From DATKQI01 sp035532755 (lineage in GTDB: Bacteria; Pseudomonadota; Alphaproteobacteria; Acetobacterales; Acetobacteraceae): DNA of 17,093 bases. The stretch spans positions 1 to 17,093 of the forward strand of contig DATKQI010000023.1 in NCBI GenBank assembly GCA_035532755.1, in the 5' to 3' direction. Below the pieces are notes generated by a model, which was given only the letters and a program-made list of their open reading frames with translations, made no database searches and was not told the DNA's origin. Each line of letters starts with the position of its first letter. The first letter of the stretch is position 1. The position numbers were made by a program, and so were the translations under genes. This document shows, one piece after another, positions 1 through 6,457 of this stretch.

Positions 1-301
1 TGGACACGCCTTGCAGGAGGCTGCGCACCGCGAGCAGCCGCCAGCGCACCGGGCGCAGCCGTCGCCACGCCGGCCACACGCCGCCGGCCGAGGCGATGAC
101 GATGCCGAGGATGGTCACCACCCCGAATACCCCGCGCCCGACCATCACGAGCCCCACGCCGGCCGCCGGCAGCGCCCATTTCGCCGCGGTGTCGCCAAGG
201 GTGATGACCGCCACCGCCAGCAGCACAAGCCCGATGCCGCGCACGGTATCGGCTGCGGAATCGCGCAGGGCCGGTCGCCGATCGGTTCGCCGCAACGCCA
301 T
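1..301 (-). CDS. DMT superfamily (EamA-type) transporter, N-terminal fragment cut by the window edge
   Basis: An open frame without stops runs from an ATG at 299-301 to the window edge, giving the first 100 residues. A GGAGG lies 6 bases upstream of this ATG; another in-frame ATG two codons earlier overlaps that GGAGG, so I prefer the start at 301. After about 20 polar, Arg-rich residues comes a hydrophobic helix (GIGLVLLAVAVITLGD) followed by TAAKWAL, then a second helix (VFGVVTILGIVIAS), an Arg-rich loop and RSLLQGVS. This order (helix with an Asp, Lys after it, short loop, Arg-containing helix, basic loop, helix) is typical of the first EamA repeat of drug/metabolite transporters, which are inner-membrane carriers of about 300 residues with ten helices. 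The substrate cannot be told. It is divergent from the ctaG-cytochrome gene, with 175 bases between the start codons. The remaining two thirds lie outside the window. Confidence 0.62.
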   Translation of the reverse strand, partial: MALRRTDRRPALRDSAADTVRGIGLVLLAVAVITLGDTAAKWALPAAGVGLVMVGRGVFGVVTILGIVIASAGGVWPAWRRLRPVRWRLLAVRSLLQGVS

Positions 302-340
302 GCGCATCCTCCCGCGGAGCGGACGATACCGGGAAAGCCG

Positions 341-387
341 CGCGGTGCGGAGCAGCGCCAGGGCATGGCGGCCAGACCCGCACCGCG
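341..387. repeat. 10-bp inverted repeat in the divergent intergenic region
   Basis: CGCGGTGCGG at 341-350 is matched by its exact reverse complement CCGCACCGCG at 378-387, with a 27-base spacer. It lies between two divergent start codons (301 minus, 477 plus), where regulators of either gene would bind. It could be an operator for a protein binding two half sites, or a chance match in GC-rich DNA. I see no convincing -35/-10 pair in this region. Confidence 0.3.
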
Positions 388-426
388 GCTGGGGTCGGCC
401 TTCCGATGTTGCGCGCCGCACCATCC

Positions 427-442
427 GGGGGCATCTACCCCC
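427..442 (+). promoter_or_regulatory. Small G/C hairpin in the 5' leader of ctaG-cytochrome c
   Basis: GGGGG (427-431) and CCCCC (438-442) flank the six-base loop CATCTA. The hairpin ends 22 bases before the AGGAG ribosome binding site (465-469) of the ctaG fusion gene. It could shape the leader transcript, but at five base pairs it may be incidental. Confidence 0.2.
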
Positions 443-476
443 TGCCTGGGCACACCGCCCGCGCAGGAGCCTGAAC

Positions 477-1376
477 GTGGATCGCCGCAAGCTGAAGAAG
501 GCCGCCACCCTCGTCTTCATTTTCGCCGCCCTCGGCGTGATGACGACGCTCGTCTCCTATTCCGTCACGCTCTATCGGCTGTTCTGCCAGGTAACGGGGG
601 CGAACGGCACCACCCAGCGCGTGGCGGCGGATACCGCGAAGCTCGCGGGCAAGACCGTGACCGTGTTCTTCAACACCAACGTCGCCCCCGGCATGCCCTG
701 GCGGTTCGAACCGGTGCAGAGCCAGGTGAGGATCAAGCTCGGCCAGCAGGCGCTGGTGTTCTTCGAGGCGCAGAACCGAGCGGACCACGCCATCGTCGGC
801 CACGCCACCTTCAACGTCACACCCGCGAAGGCCGGGATCTATTTCAAGAAGATCCAGTGCTTCTGCTTCACCGAGGAACGGCTGGGCGCAGGCCAGAAGG
901 TGGAGATGCCGGTCGATTTCTTCGTCGATCCGCGGCTGGCGAGCGATCCGAACACCGCCGATGTGGACCAGATCACCCTGTCCTACACCTTCTTCCAGTC
1001 CCTGAAGCCGAAGGGCGCCGCCGATCTGGCGCGGTTCTCCTCCGCCCCGCCATCCGCCGCCGCCGGGCAGCAGTTGTTCGCCCAGACGTGCAGCGCCTGC
1101 CACGGGCTCGATCACGCGAAGGAGGGCCCGGGGCTGCGCGGGGTGTTCGGCCGCAAGGCGGGCAGCACCGGCGGCTACCCGTACTCGTCAGGTCTCGCCA
1201 AGGCCGATTTCGTCTGGACCGCCGGCCGGCTGGACAAATGGCTCGCCAACCCGCAGGCGTTCGTCCCCGGCGCACTGATGCCCTATCATGTCGATGATCC
1301 GGCGCGGCGGCGTGACATCATCGCCTATCTGCGCACGCTGAGCGCCCCGGCCGCAGCCACCAGGGCGCAGGACTGA
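477..1376 (+). CDS. ctaG: Cytochrome c oxidase assembly protein Cox11/CtaG fused to a C-terminal class I cytochrome c domain
   Basis: The 299-residue product starts at GTG 477, with AGGAG seven bases upstream (465-469). The frame is open further upstream to 96, but that extension is Arg/Pro-rich and unlike Cox11. Residues 1-8 are basic, about 10-34 form one membrane helix, and 35-180 are the Cox11 domain, with FCQVTGANGT (C37) and the copper-binding pair CFCF (C128, C130) inside a KAGIYFKKIQCFCFTE block. Cox11 delivers Cu to the CuB site of cytochrome oxidase subunit I; ordinary bacterial CtaG stops near 200 residues. Here an Ala/Pro/Ser linker (about 181-197) leads into a cytochrome c fold with heme motif CSACH (205-209), KEGPGLRGVFGRKAG, and a probable axial Met in GALMPY (M268). 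Both domains should face the periplasm, so the fusion is topologically sensible. No oxidase subunit genes are nearby. The gene converges on edd, with stops four bases apart. Domain identities are firm; the role of the heme domain is inferred. Confidence 0.93.
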   Translation: MDRRKLKKAATLVFIFAALGVMTTLVSYSVTLYRLFCQVTGANGTTQRVAADTAKLAGKTVTVFFNTNVAPGMPWRFEPVQSQVRIKLGQQALVFFEAQNRADHAIVGHATFNVTPAKAGIYFKKIQCFCFTEERLGAGQKVEMPVDFFVDPRLASDPNTADVDQITLSYTFFQSLKPKGAADLARFSSAPPSAAAGQQLFAQTCSACHGLDHAKEGPGLRGVFGRKAGSTGGYPYSSGLAKADFVWTAGRLDKWLANPQAFVPGALMPYHVDDPARRRDIIAYLRTLSAPAAATRAQD

Positions 1377-1380
1377 CCGG

Positions 1381-3195
1381 TCAGAAGATCGCCGCCCCCG
1401 CATCGGCGGGGCTGGCCATCGCGCGGAAGGCGGCGAACAGCTCGCGCCCGGTGCCGGCATGCGATCCCGACAGATCGGCCACCACCGGCGCCCGCACCGC
1501 CCATTCGGCCGCATCCACCAGCACGTCCAGCCGCCGCCCCGGCGCGTCGATGCGCACGATATCGCCCTCGCGGATCTTCGCGATCGCCCCGCCTTCCGCC
1601 GCCTCCGGCGTCACATGGATCGCCGCCGGCACCTTGCCGGACGCGCCGGACATCCGCCCGTCCGTCACCAGCGCGACGCGCTGGCCGCGGTCCTGCAGCA
1701 CGCCCAGCGGCGGCATCAGCTTGTGCAGTTCGGGCATGCCGTTCGCCTTCGGCCCCTGGAACCGCACCACCGCCACGAAATCGCCGGTCAGCACGCCGGC
1801 CTTGAACGCCGCCTGCAATTCCTCCTGCGAATGGAACACCCGCGCCGGCGCCTCGATCACATGCCGCTCGGGCGCGACGGCGGAGGTCTTGATGACCGCC
1901 CGGCCCAGATCGCCTTCCAGCACCGCCAGCCCGCCGGTGGCCTGGAACGGAGCCGCCGCGCCCCGCAGCACCGCCGCATCGCCGCTTTCCGTGGCCGCTT
2001 CCCGCCAGCCCAGCCCGCCATCGGCCTCCAGCACCGGCTCCAGCGCATAGCCGCTGATGCTGCCGCCCCAGATCGACCCTGCGTCCGGATGCAGCAGCCC
2101 CGCCTCCAGCAGTTGCCCGATCAGGAAGCCCATGCCGCCCGCCGCGTGGAAATGGTTCACATCCGCCTTGCCGTTCGGATAGACGCGGGTGAGCAGCGGC
2201 ACGATCTCGGCCAGATCCGCGAAATCCTCCCACATCAGGCGGATGCCGGCCGCGGCGGCCATCGCCGGCAGATGGATCGTGTGGTTGGTCGAGCCGCCGG
2301 TGGCCAGCAGCCCCGCCACGCCGTTCACGAAAGCGCGCTCGTCCAGCAGCCGGCCCAGCGGCGTGTAGTCGTTCCCCAGCGCGGTCATCGCCAGCGCCCG
2401 CTCCGCGGCGGCACGGGTCAGCGCGTCGCGCAGCGGGGTGTTCGGGTTGACGAAGGAGGCGCCGGGCAGGTGCAGGCCCATGATCTCCATCAGCATCTGG
2501 TTGGTGTTAGCGGTACCATAGAAGGTGCAGGTGCCCGGCCCGTGGTAGGATCGGGCCTCCGCCTCCAGCAACGCAGCGCGGTCCGCCTTGCCTTCGGCGT
2601 AAAGCTGCCGGACCTTCGATTTCTCATCGTTCGGCAGGCCCGACACCATCGGCCCGGCGGGAATGAACACACCCGGCAGATGCCCGAAGGCGAGCGCGCC
2701 GATCACGAGGCCGGGCACGATCTTGTCGCAGACGCCGAGGAACACCGCCGCATCGAAGGTCTGGTGCGACAGCGCAACCGCCGTGGACAGCGCGATCACG
2801 TCCCGCGAGAACAGCGACAGCTCCATCCCTGCCTCGCCCTGCGTCACCCCGTCGCACATCGCGGGCACCCCGCCCGCCACCTGCGCGGTGCCGCCGGCCG
2901 CGCGGGCGGCCTCACGGATCAGCTCCGGAAAGCGCTCGTAGGGCTGATGCGCCGAGAGCATGTCGTTATAGGCGGTGACGATGCCGAGGTTGGGGCCGGC
3001 GCCTTCGCGCAGCATCGCCTTGTCGCCGGGGCCGCAGGCGGCGAAGCTGTGGGCAAGATTGGCGCAGCCCAGCCGCTGCCGGCCCGTACCCGCCGGTCGC
3101 GCCGCCGCGATCCGGTCAAGATAGCGGGCGCGCGGATCGTGGCTGCGGCGCGCGATGCGCTCGGTCACCTCGGCGATGCGGGCATGAACAGGCAT
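1381..3195 (-). CDS. edd: 6-phosphogluconate dehydratase (Entner-Doudoroff pathway)
   Basis: This 604-residue protein matches the usual Edd length of about 600. It belongs to the IlvD/Edd dehydratases and converts 6-phosphogluconate to 2-keto-3-deoxy-6-phosphogluconate in the cytoplasm. Family blocks are easy to see: GIVTAYNDMLSAHQPY (71-86), GGVPAMCDGVTQGEAGMELS (108-127), FLGVCDKIVPG (152-162), GTCTFYGTANTNQMLMEIMG (221-240), GGSTNHTIHLPA and TDGRMSGASGKVPAAIHVTPE. C114, C156 and C223 are the expected iron-sulfur cluster ligands. DMLSAHQPY and FYGTANTNQ favour Edd over dihydroxy-acid dehydratase IlvD. The ATG at 3195 is preceded by GGAG with a seven-base spacer, and the in-frame upstream extension is unlike the family. 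The usual partner eda is absent from the window. The small ORF upstream ends 67 bases away, so edd may share its transcript or have its own promoter. Confidence 0.96.
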   Translation of the reverse strand: MPVHARIAEVTERIARRSHDPRARYLDRIAAARPAGTGRQRLGCANLAHSFAACGPGDKAMLREGAGPNLGIVTAYNDMLSAHQPYERFPELIREAARAAGGTAQVAGGVPAMCDGVTQGEAGMELSLFSRDVIALSTAVALSHQTFDAAVFLGVCDKIVPGLVIGALAFGHLPGVFIPAGPMVSGLPNDEKSKVRQLYAEGKADRAALLEAEARSYHGPGTCTFYGTANTNQMLMEIMGLHLPGASFVNPNTPLRDALTRAAAERALAMTALGNDYTPLGRLLDERAFVNGVAGLLATGGSTNHTIHLPAMAAAAGIRLMWEDFADLAEIVPLLTRVYPNGKADVNHFHAAGGMGFLIGQLLEAGLLHPDAGSIWGGSISGYALEPVLEADGGLGWREAATESGDAAVLRGAAAPFQATGGLAVLEGDLGRAVIKTSAVAPERHVIEAPARVFHSQEELQAAFKAGVLTGDFVAVVRFQGPKANGMPELHKLMPPLGVLQDRGQRVALVTDGRMSGASGKVPAAIHVTPEAAEGGAIAKIREGDIVRIDAPGRRLDVLVDAAEWAVRAPVVADLSGSHAGTGRELFAAFRAMASPADAGAAIF

Positions 3196-3212
3196 GGCGG
3201 ATCTCCGGTCAG

Positions 3213-3233
3213 GGACGGCGTGCGGCCCCGTCC
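3213..3233. repeat. 6-bp inverted repeat upstream of edd
   Basis: GGACGG (3213-3218) and CCGTCC (3228-3233) flank a nine-base spacer in the 67-base gap between the small membrane-protein gene and edd. The element sits 18 bases upstream of the edd start codon, so it could be an operator or a 5' leader hairpin. It is short, so chance is a fair alternative. Confidence 0.22.
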
Positions 3234-3262
3234 TAGACTGCCGGATGCAGGAACAGCAACGC

Positions 3263-3496
3263 TCAGTTCGGGCTGTACAGCGCAGCCAGCAGCGCAAACA
3301 TCAGCACGACGGAGAGCACGCCCAGAAGCACCGGCCCGATCCCGGGCCGGGCCGACGGATGGCTGTGTTGCCAGCCGTGCCGATGATGATAGGCCACGCC
3401 GCTGCCGGAGACCGTATTCAGCCCTGTTCCGTGGCCAAAAATTCGTGATATCAAGGATTTGATAAACGATGTTCTCTTGTGATGTCGGACGCCCAT
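3263..3496 (-). CDS. Small His-rich single-pass membrane protein, unknown function
   Basis: This 77-residue ORF is not a family I recognise. The ATG at 3496 has an excellent ribosome binding site: AGGAGG with a six-base spacer. The product has a basic N-terminus (VRHHKR), a Gly/Ser/His-rich middle with five His between residues 37 and 46 (YHHRHGWQHSH), and one strong membrane helix near 55-74 (PVLLGVLSVVLMFALLAALY) ending only three residues before the C-terminus. It resembles a tail-anchored protein with a cytoplasmic or metal-binding His segment. About the first 27 codons (3416-3496) are AT-richer and use codons rare in the neighbours (aga, ata, tca, gga); later codons are host-like. An alternative GTG start at 3397 would give 44 residues but has no good ribosome binding site. 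It lies between the PEPC homologue (108 bases upstream) and edd. Membrane topology is inferred. Confidence 0.45.
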   Translation of the reverse strand: MGVRHHKRTSFIKSLISRIFGHGTGLNTVSGSGVAYHHRHGWQHSHPSARPGIGPVLLGVLSVVLMFALLAALYSPN

Positions 3497-3604
3497 GGCT
3501 GCCCTCCTCCGGCAAGGCCGGATCGCCGCGGTTGCAGCGATAAGGGAGCATCGCGCAGGACAGGCACGGATTGCAACGATTTCGTTACCGCGCGGGCATC
3601 CGGC

Positions 3605-6403
3605 TCAGCCGAAAGCGCCCACCTCGTGACTGATCGCCGCGCCGATCTCCCGCACCAGCGCGAACAGCCGGCCCATCGGGGCGAAGATTTCGGCGTGCTC
3701 GCGGGCATAGGCGGTGCGGGCATGTGGCGCGCGCGGCTCCCCGAAGTCACGGCCGGCGGCCGGGTCGGGTGCGGCCGGGAATACCTGCTCAAGGAAATCC
3801 AGCGCCGCCGGCACATCGAGGCGCAGGATGCGCGCCTGCAAGGCGGCGCGGGTGACGCCGTGGCGCGGCGAGAAATCCGGGATGGCCGCGGCCAGCAGCC
3901 AGATGCGGTGGATCAGCGCGAGGCGCAGCGCATGCAGCAGCATCTCCCGCGCCGCCATGCGCGGCGCATCGGGCCAGGCCGCGCGCAGCCGCAGATGGTC
4001 CTGCTGGATGCGGCGGAACATCGCCAGCGCCGGCGCCCAGAGCGCCAGGCCCTCCAGCGTGCCGGCCACGGCCATCAGCGCCTCGGCGCGGCCGGGCAGC
4101 CGCGCATGCCCCGCGCGATCGAGCCATGAGCCGGGATCGAGCGTGCCGATCACCGCCCTCAACACGTCCAGATCGGAATGGGCGAGCCCGTGCGCCGCGA
4201 GGCCGAGCGCGCGGCGGAAGCGCGGGGAGGTCTGGCGCAGCTCCTCGAACGGCTCCGGCTGGCGGGAAGCCGCCGCGCCCAGGCCTTGCAGCGTGTTCGC
4301 GCACCAGCCGAGCTGCTGGAGGATGGCGTTGTTCGGGATCGCCCGCAATTCCCGCGGGTGGCGGATCGCCACGGCGGCACCCATGCCATCGGTCTGCCGC
4401 GCGGCGGGGCGCGAGCCGGTGCGGTCGATCAATGAGGGCCCGAAGGCGCCCAGCAGGGCGGCGTAGCCGGGGTCCTCGACCAGCTCCTCCATGCCGCCGC
4501 GCAGGGTCGCGAAGAAATCCGCGGCGAAATCCGCATCCGCGTAGATCGGATCGGCCGGCCCCTCGACGCTGCCCAGCGCATGCGCGGCGACCCCGGCAAC
4601 GGTGGCGAATGCGAGTTCCGGCGTGCCGAACAGCAGGTAGCCGTCGCCGCCCTGGAACGCGCTTTCCTCCCGCACCGGGATCCCGGCCGCCCGAAACGCC
4701 TGGCGGCTGGCCAGCGGCGAGAGATAGGCGAGCCGGTCGGCGAGCGAGCCGGGATGGGCGCCGCGGCCGATGCTTTCGCCATGGGTGTCGAACAGCACGA
4801 TCTCGATGCCGGAAAGGCCATGCCTGCCCAGGGTTTCCGCGAGCTTCAGCCGCAGCCGCTCGATCAGGTAGCTCGCCGCGAGCTGGCCGACGTAGCGGCC
4901 GGAATCCGAATAGCCGAATTGCAGGCACATCCGCCCGGTGGCGCGCAGGTAGGCACGCCAGTGCGGGCTGCGCAGCGCCTCCTCGATCACCCGCACGCCC
5001 TGGGCCAGCGCATCCGCCGTTTCGAACAGCGGGCTGATCTCGATGCGCTCGGCGATGCCGAACAGCCGGGCGAGCCACAGGGCGGCGAGCAGCGTGTAGC
5101 CGGTCTGGGTCTCGGCGATCAGGAAGCGCACCGGCGTCTCCGCGTCGATATGCTTCACGATCTGCGCCACCGTCATCATCAGCCGCGCCGCCGAGGCCTG
5201 CTCGGCGAGCAGGGCGCCGAAATCGACTGGTTGCGCTACCACCCCGTCCAGCGCCGCGTTGATCGCGGCCAGCAGCACCCGCCGGCGGGACGGATCGGCC
5301 GGCGGATCGTCGAGACCCAGGCGCTGTCGGGCCGCGTTGTGAACCTGCGCGGCGTTGAGCCGGACATGCGTATGCGCGAGCGCAAGACCATGAGCGACCA
5401 GCCCGGCACGAGCCACGCACAGCGCCTGGCGTTCCGCATCGTCGGCGGCGGCTGCGAGCGCGGAGGCGAACAGGTCGAGCAGCGGGCGGGACGTGGTCAT
5501 CGCCGCTTCCCGGCCACCGACCAGCGCGGCGGCGAAGGCGGCCACCGCGTCCGGGTTCGCGTCCGCCGGACAGGCCCCGATCTGATCTTCGGTGGCCGCC
5601 AGCGCGATGCCGGCACGTTCGGCCAGCGCCACGCCGGCAGGCAGTGCGGCGCACTGGCGCTGGATGCGGGCCAGTTGCAGCGCCTTCATCCGCAGCCGCA
5701 GCCGCAGCGTATCCCACCAGCCGAGGTCGGTACGGCCGTCGGTGTCGTAGCCGACCCAGCTTGCCAGGATCACCGGGCGCGGGTCGATCCCGGTCCAGCG
5801 ATCCGGCCAGCAGGCGCGAGCGGCCGCCAGCAAGGCGGCGGCCAGCGCGTCCAGCGCATCGCGCCCATGCGCGATGGCGGCGGCCGCCTGCTCGAATTCC
5901 TCCATCAGAGTCACCGCGTTCGGCCGGTGGCTGGCAAAGCGCACCGCCGGCGGCCGGCCGGATGCGGCCTCGGCCAGCGCCTGCCCCACCGCGCGCGGCA
6001 GCGAGAAGGTGGGATGTGCCGTGAACACGGCGGCGAAGCGCGGGCGCTCGATGCCGGCGCGGAACTGCGCGAGCGGCACCGCGCTGTCGGCCGGGTCCGG
6101 CCGCACCATCCGCGCGGCGAGGCCGCTGAATATGACAGCGCTACCATCGATGCCGCCCACATAGGCGGCAAGGCGCCGCGCACGGTCGGCAAAGGCGAGA
6201 TCGCGCAGGTGGGCGACCAGGCCGCCGATTTCGGCTTCGGTCAGCCGCCCCTGGTCGATGCGTCTGGTGATGGCGAGTGCGACAGACATCACGGGATTGC
6301 CGAACGGATCCTCCGCCGCCCGCTCGCGCGCCCGGTTCGTCAGCGCAAGCATCTCGCTGGCGAGGCGGTGGATCAGGGGCGCGTCATCGGCGGTGATGGC
6401 CAT
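3605..6403 (-). CDS. Divergent phosphoenolpyruvate carboxylase-family protein
   Basis: At 932 residues this fits the PEPC family (about 880-970), which adds bicarbonate to PEP to make oxaloacetate. Recognisable blocks in the right order are VFTAHPT (126-132, with H130 for E. coli H138), ASWVGYDTDGR (about 214-224, usually GSWxGGDRDGNP), PLFETADAL (458-466), FGYSDSGRYVG (496-506), LFDTHGESIGRG (537-548), QGGDGYLLFG (584-593), GSRPAAR (663-669) and LRAIP (686-690). Several canonical residues are changed. By motif alignment the Lys of GYSDSxK is Arg503. The normal FHGRGGTxGRGG block reads FDTHGESIGRG, losing its His and first Arg while keeping R547. QGE became QGG. The C-terminus ends AFG, not NTG. 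It may be a diverged working clade, or a paralogue with altered chemistry. The ribosome binding site is weak and the transcript may be leaderless. Family assignment is strong; PEPC activity is uncertain, so no symbol is given. Confidence 0.85.
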   Translation of the reverse strand: MAITADDAPLIHRLASEMLALTNRARERAAEDPFGNPVMSVALAITRRIDQGRLTEAEIGGLVAHLRDLAFADRARRLAAYVGGIDGSAVIFSGLAARMVRPDPADSAVPLAQFRAGIERPRFAAVFTAHPTFSLPRAVGQALAEAASGRPPAVRFASHRPNAVTLMEEFEQAAAAIAHGRDALDALAAALLAAARACWPDRWTGIDPRPVILASWVGYDTDGRTDLGWWDTLRLRLRMKALQLARIQRQCAALPAGVALAERAGIALAATEDQIGACPADANPDAVAAFAAALVGGREAAMTTSRPLLDLFASALAAAADDAERQALCVARAGLVAHGLALAHTHVRLNAAQVHNAARQRLGLDDPPADPSRRRVLLAAINAALDGVVAQPVDFGALLAEQASAARLMMTVAQIVKHIDAETPVRFLIAETQTGYTLLAALWLARLFGIAERIEISPLFETADALAQGVRVIEEALRSPHWRAYLRATGRMCLQFGYSDSGRYVGQLAASYLIERLRLKLAETLGRHGLSGIEIVLFDTHGESIGRGAHPGSLADRLAYLSPLASRQAFRAAGIPVREESAFQGGDGYLLFGTPELAFATVAGVAAHALGSVEGPADPIYADADFAADFFATLRGGMEELVEDPGYAALLGAFGPSLIDRTGSRPAARQTDGMGAAVAIRHPRELRAIPNNAILQQLGWCANTLQGLGAAASRQPEPFEELRQTSPRFRRALGLAAHGLAHSDLDVLRAVIGTLDPGSWLDRAGHARLPGRAEALMAVAGTLEGLALWAPALAMFRRIQQDHLRLRAAWPDAPRMAAREMLLHALRLALIHRIWLLAAAIPDFSPRHGVTRAALQARILRLDVPAALDFLEQVFPAAPDPAAGRDFGEPRAPHARTAYAREHAEIFAPMGRLFALVREIGAAISHEVGAFG

Positions 6404-6408
6404 GGCCT

Positions 6409-6436
6409 ATTGTGCACTGCGATATCGCAGATGCAA
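6409..6436 (-). promoter_or_regulatory. Candidate promoter of the PEPC homologue
   Basis: On the minus strand TTGCAT (6431-6436) and CACAAT (6409-6414) are separated by 16 bases and resemble sigma-70 -35 and -10 boxes (3/6 and 4/6 matches). Transcription from here would begin at about 6402, essentially at the ATG (6403). This agrees with the absence of a good ribosome binding site and suggests a leaderless mRNA. A palindrome at 6417-6430 lies inside the spacer. The box matches are weak, so this is a suggestion only. Confidence 0.3.
6417..6430. promoter_or_regulatory. Perfect 14-bp palindrome, candidate operator upstream of the PEPC homologue
   Basis: CTGCGATATCGCAG is a perfect palindrome in the 54-base gap between the otsA stop and the PEPC homologue start, with its near edge 14 bases from the ATG. 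It is flanked by TGCA on one side (6413-6416) and, after one extra base, by TGCA on the other (6432-6435), extending the imperfect symmetry. Its place between putative -35 and -10 boxes fits a dimeric repressor or spacer-binding activator. A Rho-independent terminator for otsA is less likely, as there is no loop or U tract. Confidence 0.42.
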
Positions 6437-6457
6437 TCGTTCGGTTCATCCCACCTG

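Noticed and set aside
96..476. N-terminal extension of the Cox11-cytochrome gene
   Set aside because: The frame is open, but the added residues are Arg/Pro/Ser-rich and unlike Cox11. They overlap the divergent EamA gene and pass over a good ribosome binding site at 465-469.
11..1297. 428-codon plus-strand frame overlapping ctaG
   Set aside because: It is a frame-shifted shadow of the Cox11-cytochrome gene, Arg/Pro/His-rich without motifs, and it crosses the divergent promoter region.
1459..3462. 667-codon plus-strand open frame across edd
   Set aside because: It is the antisense of edd. The product is Arg/His/Gln-rich low-complexity sequence with no family motif, while the minus strand encodes a full Edd with a good ribosome binding site.
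3575..3586. AACGATTTCGTT small palindrome between the PEPC homologue and the small membrane protein gene
   Set aside because: Five base pairs with a two-base loop cannot form a stable hairpin, there is no U tract, and no promoter boxes flank it.
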